Shown: positions 47,416 to 57,415, counted from the first letter of the stretch. The stretch: 64,000 nucleotides of DNA from Helianthus annuus (GCF_002127325.2 NC_035436.2:19478205-19542204), one strand, 5' to 3'. The notes: generated from the sequence alone by a model not told the origin. Program-made: numbers and translations.

Positions 47416-48551
47416 CTTGTGCGGTCCGGATGGACTTGTGTGGTCCAGTTGGGTTGTGCGAATGGATATTGGGTTTTAGGGCCCAACAGTCCAAACGTTC
47501 GTGTGTGGCCCAAGCCTTGTGCGATCGGCATTGTCTTGTGCGATCCGCAAGGTCTTGTGCGATCATGCATACTCTAGTTGTACACTGCTGCCTTATGTGA
47601 TGTACCTATCTTGTGCGACTGCACTTGTGCGTCTGGCACTTGTGCGATCAGTTGCCTTGTGCGATTGAGCTCTTGTGTGATTCAAGAGCTTATGTGATTG
47701 CACTTGTGCGACTGGTCTTGTATGATCGGTTATGTATTTCCTTAAATCATGCAATCAGTTATTCTATTATTGACAATTTCCATATTTGCAATTTATCAAT
47801 CAACAGTTTCTAACCAAACCATATATCGATCAAAACAAGGTTTTTATCACAAAATTCATATGAACCCTAATTAAACATCCGAATCATGAAAACAACCTAT
47901 CATAACATTCAGTCGCATCTAACACTAGGATCATCTCATATCATCCGAGTTCAAACACATCACAGCCGACTTACTTACATTCGGTTCTAATTATCATCTA
48001 CATGTGAGCCGATTATATGAACATCAACCATTAACAGTTTATATCATGTTCAATCACAAGATATCACTAAATCATCATGTAATACATATAGATCATAACA
48101 TCATCTAACATACAACCGATAATTACAAACACTAACCGACTGAGAGAAGAATAGAATCAATCCGAGCAAGAAAGCTTCAAGAGATGGGGGGTGTTTGTCG
48201 TCGGCTTCGAGAGGAGAGAAAGAGAGGGTAGGGTTTGGTGTGTGTTCTTGCTTTGTAACAAATGAGAAGCAACCCCACACATGGGTGCTTGTATGCGCAT
48301 AAAAGGGAGTGGGCCGAACCCTTACTTGGGTTGCCCATTGGTTTCAGATTCAAAGGGTGTGGCCCGAATGGGCTTGTGCGATCGACCAAGTGTTGTGCGA
48401 TCGGTTCGTTTTGTCTGATCCTATTACATACATACGTGCACATAACATAACAACATAACATTTCATTAATCATCAAAGTTCACATAATCACATAGGGTCC
48501 ACATACGTTACATTAAACACAAGGATAGGTTCTGAAATACGAGTTGTCACA
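47414..48551 (-). repeat. Element E 5' LTR, truncated
   Basis: It is collinear with 43,555-44,692 over the same 1,138 bp with few changes. It joins RT coding at 47,414 with at most two shared bases (AT). The rest of this LTR, the primer site and gag are missing. Confidence 0.9.
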
Positions 48552-48804
48552 TTCTACTCGGCATACTTTTGTTTTATTTCTTTTTACTAGAGTTTCTGGT
48601 GTATAGATGATATAAGTGCTGGTACTGGATAAAGGTGTTGAGATCTAACTTTATTGGTTGGTCCAGGTTTGGCAGTTTACTTAATTAGAGGTTGGCATTT
48701 ATTGCTGTAGTAGCTAACATATAAAGATCTACCCATTTTTCATCTAATTCGTCTTCCCATGGGGGTTTATTACTTATTTCCTGAGTTTTCTTACCAATGA
48801 TCAT
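48552..48804 (-). other. Element B leader, possible small frames
   Basis: On the minus strand an ATG at 48,800 opens MIIGKKTQEISNKPPWEDELDEKW and reaches a stop after 39 codons. The same frame then continues to KLPNLDQPIKLDLNTF-type residues. The Lys- and Asp-rich composition looks coding-like, but I do not recognise a family. Element E begins at 48,551. Confidence 0.35.
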
Positions 48805-49002
48805 TTATTTTTCTTGAATTTTTCTAATAATCCGACGTCTTTTCTTAGGGGTAAGTGGTTCCTCAAATTTTGCCTTACGAACAAATATTCCTTCCTTAGT
48901 ATCTGCTGAATATTTTGAGGAATTTGCTCGAGATGAGGTTCCCTTATCTTTTGGTGAATTATCTAGTTGACGATAGATGTCTGAGATTCTTTGCTTACCC
49001 AT
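48805..49002 (-). CDS. Element B leader small basic protein, unknown
   Basis: The frame begins MGKQRISDIYRQLDN and ends KKRRRIIRKIQEK, 65 codons in all. It could be extended upstream to 49,050, but that adds a hydrophobic stretch unlike the rest, so I prefer the internal Met at 49,002. The C-terminus is a strong basic cluster that could enter the nucleus or bind nucleic acid. It lies between the 5' LTR and gag of B, 240 bp after a larger unknown frame. No family is recognised. Confidence 0.4.
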   Translation of the reverse strand: MGKQRISDIYRQLDNSPKDKGTSSRANSSKYSADTKEGIFVRKAKFEEPLTPKKRRRIIRKIQEK

Positions 49003-49242
49003 ACTGTAAATTAACAAATAGTCAAATAAAAGAAAGACAGAAACACACAATCACACTAACATGTACAGCCAAAATTGTCGACCTTGCGACTATCCGATTT
49101 TATATATTTTAGTAGTATGCATCCGTACACACTGATTATTTTACAGAAGTTTTATTTTAGTTATTTTATAAGATTATATTATCTATTATTTTATTATTAT
49201 TAAACAACACACCACCACACACTTTCCCCGTCAGCTGGTATT

Positions 49243-49935
49243 TTAGAAACGACGTTCCCTCTCGTCGTACTTCCAGGAGATCTGTTCTCCCACTTCCCAA
49301 ATTCTATTCCCTGCATCCACCAACTCCTCGCCATAGTGGCGGAGTTCAGCTAGGTTTTCATTGCTCATTGGTGGGTTTGGTGCAGGCTTCGGGTCGAACT
49401 GAGGGAAAAAGGTGTTAGGGTTATTCAAAAGGTTAAGAAATTCCCAGTCGGTGGTCCACCATTCTTCCAGTTCCATGGGTAGAGGTTGGGGGTTCATTAT
49501 AGAATCTGGGATAACCGGCTCAAAATTTACTGGGAGTTGGGATTCAACTGGGTAATAGAAAAAGTCTTCATCGGCAGGTCCGATGAGGTCACTAAGTGCC
49601 AGTTTTTGATCTAACTCCTCCTTGGGCGGCATTTCTTGAGCTTGCCCAGAACTTTCTCCAATCTCGATCCCTTTTCCTTTATCCTTGGGATCCTCAACCT
49701 TTTTAACTTTTGCCTTTGATATCGTTGGTTTCTTCTTACGCACACGTCTCCAGCCTACAAACCTCCTTCTCTTTTTCGCCTTTGGTTTATCCTCGGGTTG
49801 AGCCCGTAATACCATTGGCTCCTCCACATCAGCCTGATAGCCCGTGGTAGTATCCATATCTGTTGTATGGATAGTAAAGTTTTGAAGGGCTTCTGATAGT
49901 TCATTCATGCTGTTAGCATATATGAAGAGACACAC
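49243..49935 (-). CDS. Element B additional leader ORF, 230 codons, unknown
   Basis: This intact frame lies between the primer site (50,036-50,048) and gag, about 100 bp after the primer site. An acidic, Thr-rich start is followed by a basic cluster at about residues 51-70 (AKKRRRFVGWRRVRKKK), which resembles a bipartite nuclear signal. A Lys- and Glu-rich linker follows, then an acidic aromatic part with EEWWTTDWEFLNLL (about 157-170), a Pro-rich stretch and a C-terminal charged helix-like end. It has no zinc knuckle and is not a gag part I recognise. It stays open although gag-pol of the same element has several stops. Extra ORFs are known in some plant Ty3/gypsy elements such as Ogre, but on sequence features I cannot assign this one. 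Confidence 0.55.
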   Translation of the reverse strand: MCLFIYANSMNELSEALQNFTIHTTDMDTTTGYQADVEEPMVLRAQPEDKPKAKKRRRFVGWRRVRKKKPTISKAKVKKVEDPKDKGKGIEIGESSGQAQEMPPKEELDQKLALSDLIGPADEDFFYYPVESQLPVNFEPVIPDSIMNPQPLPMELEEWWTTDWEFLNLLNNPNTFFPQFDPKPAPNPPMSNENLAELRHYGEELVDAGNRIWEVGEQISWKYDERERRF

Positions 49936-50035
49936 AAATTCTAAGTTAAATTCTTGTAACTAAAATTTCACAGAATCACAGAATGGCAATCAGGAATTTA
50001 AGTATTTAAGAATACTTAATTGGCTTTGAATCAGT

Positions 50036-50048
50036 GGCTCTGATACCA
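50036..50048 (-). other. Element B primer binding site
   Basis: On the minus strand TGGTATCAGAGCC lies eight bases after the 5' LTR end, separated by AAAAAAGG. It matches initiator-Met tRNA. Confidence 0.9.
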
Positions 50049-50056
50049 CCTTTTTT

Positions 50057-51401
50057 TGTCACGACCCCCGTCCCGGTTTTACCGGGTCCAGGAGCCGCAG
50101 GGCAGAAAACCCGTGGTATTTATTATTTGATTTTAGCAGCGGAAGATTTTAACAGGATCTTTTAAAACTTGAAAGTGCCTGATTATTTTATTTCATCACT
50201 TGGGATGACCCGTAATTTACAATAGAGGAATTTCCCGAGGAAATTCCCTGATTTACAAAACATGTTTATTTATTTGACTGAGCCACCACTTCAAGCTTGA
50301 TTAGTGCTCCGTAGCACTTTTCTTGATTCACATGAGGTCGCCTGAAACATGTTTTAAAAATATTTTGTCAGCAGGGACATACTGGTGAATCATTCAATTT
50401 GAGTAAAACGACACATAGGTATCAATTACAGCATAAGAGCGATTACAATGGCCTTTATCTTATTTTTTATCTGGCACCGTGTCACAGCCCTGTGACGATG
50501 GTCATACCACTATTGGGTCCTTTCACCCAAGTAGTGATGATTATCACTGTTAGGATTGATTAGCCTAACTGTGAGAAATTAGTAATGTGCACAATACCTC
50601 ACTAGCCAGTGATTTAAGATAACCACGACTTAATCCCTGTAATTATAACTTTAAAAATAATTTGAGGTATTGTAAAATACTTTTGATAAAAAGAATGACT
50701 CACATTGCAAGTTTATACGAGCAGAGTTTAGCCTACTGATAAGCTTGATAACCTAGTTTAAACAACAATGCACACGAACTAGGTTAGTAACTAATACAAC
50801 ATTTACGATAACTCAAGAGATACAAACCCTCACAACGAATGACAAAGTGTGATACTAAACATCCATCGAATTTACGACGAACGACAAAGTATAACCTTAA
50901 TGTGGGCAGCACTTAAACATCCATCGGATAGTTCCAATCGATCAGACATTGAATCATAATAGCAATCGAGTTAATATCCGGTATCGTGGCAGCACCTCTC
51001 TATGTGAAATTATAGCTTTAAGCAGTCTATCTTCGTTTTTGTGAAAAGTTTTCGACAACAGAATGAAAGTCCCATGCACTGGCTATTTATAGCCTGAATT
51101 TGGGTTTTACGTGGCTCGCGTAAACCCATACATAACTCTTACGCGGCCCGCGTGGCCGCCTAGTCTACGTGTAGGTCTAATGGGTCACGAGTAAGGTCAC
51201 CACCTGGTCAACATGTGGTCCCGGATGCTTATCCGGTCAAACCTCATGTTGACGCGGCCCACGTAAGGCCATGCTTAACCCTTACGCGGCCCGCCTGAAG
51301 GCCATATTTCTTGTTTTCTTGATTTTTCATGTACGTTAGAGTTTCAGGGGTCCGGGTTTTCACTTACGGGTCGTTTAGGGACATTTTTGGTAGTCCTTAC
51401 A
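50057..51401 (-). repeat. Element B 5' LTR
   Basis: The 1,345-bp LTR runs on the minus strand from TGTAAGGACTACC to GGGTCGTGACA. About four ACGCGGCCCGCGT-like motifs lie at 51,108-51,297, upstream of a TATA box (51,083-51,092). A donor-like GTGAGT at 50,703 and TTTCAG ending at 50,342 give a 362-nt putative intron, the same length as in the 3' copy. Two GGATGTTTA...CTTTGTCATTCGT units relate it to element C. Confidence 0.92.
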
Positions 51402-51406
51402 TCAAC

Positions 51407-53100
51407 ACTACCATGCACTGAGCATTGTCTTTACCCGAGAGTATGGGTGACTTAGTGGTATACCATGATGGTTCGAATCAGAGTCCCAGTTACACGTCGA
51501 TGCAACACGAGAAGGTGATGGCTTACATAGTGGAGTTACAAGACGAATGGCATGAGTCACAACCTGCGGTGGAAGCCATGGTCTTTGGATTTAAGTTAGA
51601 GGCATTACTTGGACGGTACCAAATGCACTACTTAGACCGATCACAAGGGCCTCCCGTGTACCTTGTTTCGAAAGAGCTAAACATATGATGGTATCGTGGA
51701 ATGGAACTTCTGAATGATCTCGACTGTGAAACCTGAACGTGTATGAATCTCACAGCACATCATCAACTCTAACCTACTTGATCAGATCCGTTCTGCCCGA
51801 ACCAAAGCATTGAAGGACGAGAACCTCCCAGCTGGATCCGTGCGGGGCATGGAAAAACAATTTGTAGCTGAAAATCGAACGGCATTCACTACCCCCTGGA
51901 GCGAATGTGGGTCCCACTATACAGCAACTGTAGGGAAACTTGAGTTGAACGAAGCACACCAGCCTCGATATCCTAGTCGTCTGGGTTTGATAGGAGATAT
52001 TAGGATCCATGAATCCTGTACTGGCAACCGGGCATGAACGCCCACATGGCAAAGTATGTGAGCGATGTTTGACTTGTGCGAAAGTCAAGGTTGAATATCA
52101 GAAACCTTATAGTTGTGTCAGCAACCAGAAACACCCATATAGAAATGAGAACAGACTGCCATAGATTTTGTCACTAGTCTACTTACAACTCAAAATGGAG
52201 ACAATATCACCTGGGTGATCGTCGATTGTCTCATGCAACTAATACACCCTCTTGCAATTAAGGAAACTGACGAGTTTTCGCAGCTTGTGAATATTGCTCT
52301 GAGAGAGACGGTTTGTAGGCACAGGGTGCCAACTCCTGTTACCTCTGGTTTTGATCTATACCTGATTTATGACAGGCATTACACAATACTCTTGGCTCAC
52401 GTCTAGACATGAGCAGTGCTTATTACCATAGGACAAATGGTAAGAGTAAACGAACCCCCTGACACTCGAAGACATGTTGCGAGCATGTTTGGGGCATTGT
52501 ATGGATGATAATGCCAATCTTCTTGTTGGGCTAAAGTGAGTGGCAACCTAATCACAGGTCCAGGACTTGTACTCGAGACTCTTGGGGAGATTGCTTAGAT
52601 TAGAAATCGTGTGACGGTCACGCGTGACCGCCAGGAAAACTGTTAAGCTTAGGAGACGCTGGGAGTCCACTGCAGGCGAACGTGTCATAATTGAAAGTCT
52701 CACCCTGGGAGGGTGCGGTGCGGTTTGGGAAACGCGGTAAGCTTAACCCGTGCTATGTTGGGCCATTCAAAATTCTGGAACGTATTGGAAGAGTGGCGTA
52801 TAAGCTCGAGTTACATGTCGAGTTGGGTAACGTTCATGATGTTTTTCATGTTTCGCAACTAAAGAAGTGTTTGTCCGATGAAACAACTGTTGTACCACTC
52901 CAAGAACTGAAAATCGACGACAAATTGCAGTTTGTCGAAGAACCATTCAAATCGTGGATCAGGAAGTTAAGGTTCGTAAGCATAGTCGTACTCCAATCGT
53001 GAGAGTTCGTTGGAACTCAAGACGTGGACCGGAGTTTACGTGGAAACGCGAAGATCAGATGAAGCTCTAGTATCCTCAATGGTTCAAACGGATGATTTAA
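51407..53100 (+). pseudogene. Element A RNase H, integrase and chromodomain relic
   Basis: A's pol resumes after B. The RNase H part LSLPESMGDLVVYHDGS (Cys-Asp of the family motif changed to His-Asp) stays open to 51,688. Integrase words appear in pieces: AKYVSD and KVEYQKP near 52,050-52,110, VTWVIVD-like and KETDEFSQL near 52,210-52,290, and RHRVPT near 52,318. A frame at 52,691-53,002 has [36 protein letters not shown] and [18 protein letters not shown] shift near 52,950 then moves the chromodomain words [17 protein letters not shown] to another frame. The catalytic triad is not intact. Confidence 0.85.
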
Positions 53101-53118
53101 CTTCAGATGTCATTGACG

Positions 53119-53257
53119 AATTTCGGGATGAAATTTCCTTTCAAGTTGGGGATGATGTGGTACCCGTGGAAAATCCACAGTCGTCCTGAGTTAACATCTT
53201 GCCGTTTTGGATTACTTATCAAATTTCGGGACGAAATTTCTTTCAACTTGGGGATGA
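53119..53257 (+). promoter_or_regulatory. Element A doubled hairpin-polypurine module
   Basis: The hairpin AATTTCG-GGA-TGAAATT (53,119-53,135) is followed by AAGTTGGGGATGATGTGG. The perfect hairpin AAATTTCG-GGA-CGAAATTT (53,221-53,239) is followed by CAACTTGGGGATGA and the LTR at 53,258. The first copy looks like an old module that no longer borders an LTR. Confidence 0.75.
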
Positions 53258-54989
53258 TGTGACAACCCGTAACTTCGAGGTAAAAACCCATCTATTTCGT
53301 TTTTATAAATCAAATCTTATACTTGTTTTATTTGATGAATTAACCAAATCCTTACCGTGTTGTACCGACTCGAACCATTTGAACCGTAGCCCGTGTCTCG
53401 CTAGTCAATTCAACCCATTCGCGAAACCCGGAACCTTTAAGGTCCGAACCATAGTGGGTATATTATATATTTACATTATCAATATATTATACATATATAT
53501 TATTATGCATAAATCTATTTGATGATAATTGCTTTATCATGTTAACAAATGTGTATTATACATATTTATTATTATGTATAAATCTATTTGATTATATTTC
53601 TAAGCAAACTTATGGATTCTTGATCATGTAATCCATTTAAAGCAATTTCCAAATGACAAAGGGCCAGTTTACTGTGGAAGAAATCGAAGGCCCAGATCTA
53701 CAATTTGGGCCGCTATATCTCAATTTGCATGAAGGTAATTTATGAATTTATTCTTTACTAGTCTGGTTGTATATCTCAGTAACCCAAGTCATTTAGGTTT
53801 CGGCCCAAGACAGGAAGTTCCAAACCTCCTATTCCCTTTATCATATACATACGTATTATATTCATGCAAACTGTTAATCCCTAAAACCCTAGTGCGACTT
53901 TTCTTTTTACCTACTGTCGACAAAGAAGAGGAGCCCCAAGACTTCAAGTTTCACCTTCAAGACTATATCTAATCTTCTTTTAATAACTAGGTATCACATC
54001 TTGTTATTCGTTTATAGTTCTTTTAGTTTATACATGCTTTCGGTTGTAAATCCCTTGTAAACTTGGCTGCGTTTTCTGAATTTAGTGATGATCCTCGATG
54101 TCTTGATGGGTTACTTGTAATATAAGGTCACTAGAAATCATATTGTTAGAGTTATAGCGGATTATGAGTTCGGTTAAGTCTTTTGAGTTTTGTTGATGGG
54201 TTAAATATGATTAGTAAGGATAATCAATTGCTATATGATTTATTCGATGACTAATAACCTGCTGTGATTCATATTTATGTGTCTCGGGTTCGCAAGCTAA
54301 TCGTATGCGGGATCGGGTAACGAAAATAGTAAGCTGTCCAACAGTGACAACCGACTTTAATCGGCTGTAACGAGGTCATAATTTAACGAAATCTGAATTT
54401 TCTTGAGTCTATAATGTGTTATTTCGAAATACGCTTCTAATGGCGCTAGAATCATGATTTTTGGGCATCGTTTGCTATTTTAAACAAATTATTTCATTTC
54501 AGCAATTAAAGCTGCGTTTTTCTACAGAAAACGCAGCTCACGTTTCGTGTCATAACTTGGTATGTGTTTACTGTTTAGACTTTAAAATTTTACTGCAGAT
54601 GCTCTTAAGTGTCCGTGCAAACCTCCAACTGGAATTTCGTCAATCTGATAAACGTAGATTTTCAAATAAATAATTCAGCAAACATGGTCTGATTACAACG
54701 AATCTGATCACTGTTTGGCGCAAGATTTGTCACGGAAAATCCGTAAGGAATTTGGTCACCAAATTTTAATATTATGGTCTCTGGTTCGATTGAAACGTTC
54801 TGTAATTCTTCGAGAGCTATCCGGTGCCCGAACGGTCCTGATTAATGCACCGCAAATTCTCTGAAAATGCACTTAAAAGCTAAAATTTTGTGACAAGATT
54901 TATTAGGTGAATTGTGAAGAAAATGTGGTCACTACTTCGAATAGCGACACTTTGCATGCATGTGCGCGCGCGCACACATATATATATAT

Positions 54990-55377
54990 GGGACCGCTAA
55001 AATGAAAACCACCTCCAGTTGTAAGAACCATGAGAACTACACCGTACAGGGCGAGTTGCACCAAAATTTTTTTTTCATAAACGTAGATGCGTGTATTATA
55101 AACACATTTGTAAAAAAAAGTCGTGTGTGTAGTTTTGAGCACCACAAGTTTGTGTTTACGGGTACCGTAAATTTTAAATAAAATTTACGGTACCCGTAAA
55201 AACAAACTTGTGGTACTCAAAACTACACTCACGACATTTTTTTTGAATTTTTTTTACAAATGTGTTTATAATACACGCATCTACGTTCATGAAAAAAAAA
55301 TTTTGGTCCAACTTGCCCCGGATCAAAAAGTTCTCATGGTTCTTACAACTGGAGGTGGTTTTCATTTTAGCGGTCCC
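54990..55377. mobile_element. 388-bp near-perfect palindrome (foldback MITE)
   Basis: The arms GGGACCGCTAAAATGAAAAC and its inverse face each other, centred at about 55,183 on GTAAATTTTAAATAAAATTTAC. Pairing is almost complete, with a few mismatches and a small insertion. Flanks are (TA)n. The transcript would fold into a long hairpin. Confidence 0.85.
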
Positions 55378-55568
55378 TAACATGTGTTACACCAAAACTT
55401 GTTTATTTTTTTAAAAAATATCTATTCGGCGCTTTTTTGATTTTTTTTGCCCAAAACCCTTAAAAACATGTATATAACATGTGTAAATTTTTTCAAGAAA
55501 AAAAAACATCGGGAGCTTTGAGTTTCCCGGGTTTTCTAAATTAAAGTGGGTTTTCTATACATCCTTCC

Positions 55569-55571
<3 letters not shown>
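55378..55571. other. Sequence joined to the palindrome, absent from the 5' LTR
   Basis: This AT-rich stretch ends CATCCTTCCCC before (TA)n and repeats ACATGTGT words. Its end, inverted, starts ATATATATGGGG, similar to the palindrome's start ATATATATGGGACC. Both may therefore be one transposon with an internal foldback. No coding is visible. Confidence 0.5.
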
Positions 55572-55610
<39 letters not shown>

Positions 55611-56507
55611 ATTTTACGTGCCACGTGTTAGATACGTGTAGGATCCGTGTCTCCGTGTGAGTTCACGCACTAACTTTTAACTGGTAATCATGTTAGGGCG
55701 TGAGTGACCAGTTCCACTCCGCACTTATTTTCCGTCTTTTAACCGAGCAAACCAAGGTGAGTTCACTGCTCTTTTCCAAGCATGCATACCGGGGAGGGAT
55801 ATCGGGTAACGTTCCGGGGAGGAACGTCAGGTTAATGGGATGTTTGGTATTACACTCATTGTCTATCACATAAGACCCCTTACATCTACCGATAGTTGCC
55901 GGGGAGGCAACGAGGTTATTAGTTGATAGCGCTATTAGGTTTGGCACCCTCACACCGTACTGGGGAGGATGGGCGTGAACTAATTTCTTTAAAGCATGAC
56001 CAATGTTTTGATAGAGACATTGGGGTTGGGCAAATACATCTTGTAGCCATCTGCGGTAATCGAGTTAATAACAACATCAAATCGAATTATTGAACCATTG
56101 AACTGTTGAACTGTTTATAAATATACCTGGTAACTAAGCGCATTAACAAAACTTTGAACTCACCAGCGTCGTCTGACATACTTGTCTGCATGCCTGTAGG
56201 TCGTTAGATGTCTTGGATTGGAACTTGCTGTGTGGAGTACCTGGAGTGGTCATGGGTCGACTGGAGGGATTTCATGTGATTGGATTCTTGATACTATACC
56301 TTGGTTTTGAAACAGTTTAACTTTGGTTTACTATTTGCTTCCGCTGAACGTGTTGGTTTTCATTTAAACTTGTTGATGGTATTTTTCATTAATAATTGAG
56401 GATTTTATTTATAAACTCGTAAGGGTTCAATGTAATTAGTGGCTCGTTGTTGGTACGTCACACGCCTAGCAGGGACACTCTTTAGGTGGTATTTTGGGGG
56501 TGTGACA

Positions 56508-56700
56508 GTATAGGCCTATACGTAGCATATATAAAGGGTAGGTTTTTTTATAAAATTGTTAATAATGTATAAATGTTTCTAAAAAACACATATATACGCC
56601 GCATATAGGCCTATACGCGGCGTATAGGAGCAGCAAATCGAAACTGACATCAGTCAGATACTGATTTTTATACAACTCTATACGCTGCGTATAGCATATA
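56508..56700. repeat. Palindromic GTATAGGCCTATAC repeat field (right part)
   Basis: The first five bases are A's right target duplication. TATAGGCCTATACG, TATACGCCGCATATAGG and CTATACGCTGCGTATAG words continue the field seen at 7,320-9,050. Together with the left side they form one palindromic region split by A. Confidence 0.85.
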
Positions 56701-56887
56701 TAAACCCTAAAGTGTACAAATACACACCTTAGATGTGAAAATAGTTTGAGCCAATTATTATGGGATGTATTTATATGTCTGAGAAAATTATTGAATTAAC
56801 AATGGTTATAAATTTCTTAAAATCCATTCGATTGAAACTAACTTGTAGCCTACACCATATTGATTAAAACTTTAATTCCACTTTGAC
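56701..56887. other. Spacer, nothing recognised
   Basis: The AT-rich sequence has no reading frame and no repeat ends that I can define. Confidence 0.3.
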
Positions 56888-56901
56888 TGATTTTTGCACT
56901 T

Positions 56902-57035
56902 CTTTTTAATGGCAAACCTTACATACTCCTAAATTACACCAAATAAATACTAATCTACTCCTTGCTTGAGATTGAATCCAAGACCTCCCACTAACAGGCA
57001 AGAGCCTCTATCAAGTGAGCTACTCTCACATTGCG
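56902..57035 (-). mobile_element. tRNA-derived SINE with 14-bp target duplications
   Basis: The 134-bp unit is flanked by perfect copies of TGATTTTTGCACTT (56,888-56,901 and 57,036-57,049). On the minus strand it begins CGCAATGTGAGAG, has the A-box-like TAGCTCACTTGATAGAGGCT and the B-box-like GGATTCAATC, and ends ATTAAAAAG. The boxes are the internal RNA polymerase III promoter of tRNA genes. The body shows no tRNA cloverleaf beyond this head. Confidence 0.78.
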
Positions 57036-57052
57036 TGATTTTTGCACTTGAT

Positions 57053-57199
57053 TTATTTTTATTCTTATAGAAAAAACACAATTAAGTAAATTACGTTTTT
57101 TTTATTTTTATTCTTATACAAAAAAGACAATTAAGTAAATTACGTTTTTTTTTTTTATTTTTATTTTTATAGAAACAACACAATTAAGTAAATTACGTT
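57053..57199. repeat. Three tandem AT-rich units, about 55 bp
   Basis: TTTATTTTTATTCTTATA, then a short A/C stretch and ACAATTAAGTAAATTACG, occurs three times head to tail. Units differ by T-run length and a few bases. The first starts within the right SINE duplication area. Confidence 0.8.
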
Positions 57200-57235
57200 T
57201 TTTTTATTTGTTCAACCAGCTTTGAATGTCATTGA

Positions 57236-57415
57236 ATGGTTATACAACGTAACCCCATAACAATTCCTTTATTTGGATGGTCTAGATCTCAAGAATCCAT
57301 CCATGTTTCTCGTCTCTCTGACCTCATCAACACTTTGATCTTCAGTGTCATTCCAGCATCGATGTCGCTGCAGCCACAGGGTTATCAGTTTCTGTCTTCC
57401 ATGACGGAAATCCAG
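57236..57415 (+). other. Weak candidate first exon before a GTAACA donor
   Basis: A frame with Met at 57,236 and at 57,362 runs open to a donor-like site CCAG|GTAACA at 57,415/57,416. From 57,362 it encodes MSLQPQGYQFLSSMTEIQ in phase 0. GC content is higher than the neighbourhood. The hAT element begins 28 bp downstream, so it would sit in the first intron. I recognise no protein family, and the next exon is not identified in the window. It could equally be chance. Confidence 0.22.

Larger units (their letters stand above)
42557..48551 (-). mobile_element. Deleted LTR retrotransposon E, reversed
   Basis: E is a close relative of D inserted in B between its leader and gag. On the minus strand it has a partial 5' LTR (48,551-47,414), then pol directly from MCIDYRE in RT (47,415), a polypurine region and a 3' LTR. 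Primer site, gag, protease and the RT start are deleted. The 3' LTR end is also missing at about 42,557, together with B's gag N-terminus, so no target duplication can be seen. TTCTA follows the intact end. Confidence 0.85.
14366..51401 (-). mobile_element. LTR retrotransposon B, reversed, split by C and E
   Basis: On the minus strand B runs from its 5' LTR (51,401-50,057) through primer site, leader frames, gag-pol and polypurine tract to its 3' LTR (38,530-14,366). Element C sits in the 3' LTR and element E in gag. The ends are TGTAAGGACT...GGGTCGTGACA. Coding is Ty3/gypsy chromovirus with a C-terminal chromodomain. It carries three nonsense codons, at least two frameshifts and a lost gag N-terminus, so it is inactive. 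Confidence 0.88.
9051..56507 (+). mobile_element. LTR retrotransposon A, interrupted host of the nest
   Basis: The matching ends TGTGACAACCCG...GGGGTGTGACA occur at 9,051-11,744 and 53,258-56,507, with a primer site after the first and a polypurine tract before the second. The internal region is split by element B at 14,366-51,401. Surviving gag-pol is heavily decayed but has the Ty3/gypsy order protease, RT, RNase H, integrase and chromodomain. The internal coding is far more damaged than the modest LTR differences predict, so A was probably copied in trans when already defective. Confidence 0.9.
53258..56507 (+). repeat. Element A 3' LTR
   Basis: It is collinear with the 5' LTR. Its extra length (3,250 against 2,694 bp) comes mainly from an insertion in the TA microsatellite at 54,990-55,571. 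The donor-like site here is intact: CCAAGGTGAGTTCAC at 55,757. The acceptor-like CTGTAG ends at 56,199, a 443-nt interval identical in length to the 5' copy. Confidence 0.92.

Noticed and set aside
54903..55383. Mirror frames of about 70-80 codons on both strands
   Set aside because: They are the two arms of the 388-bp palindrome read in opposite directions.
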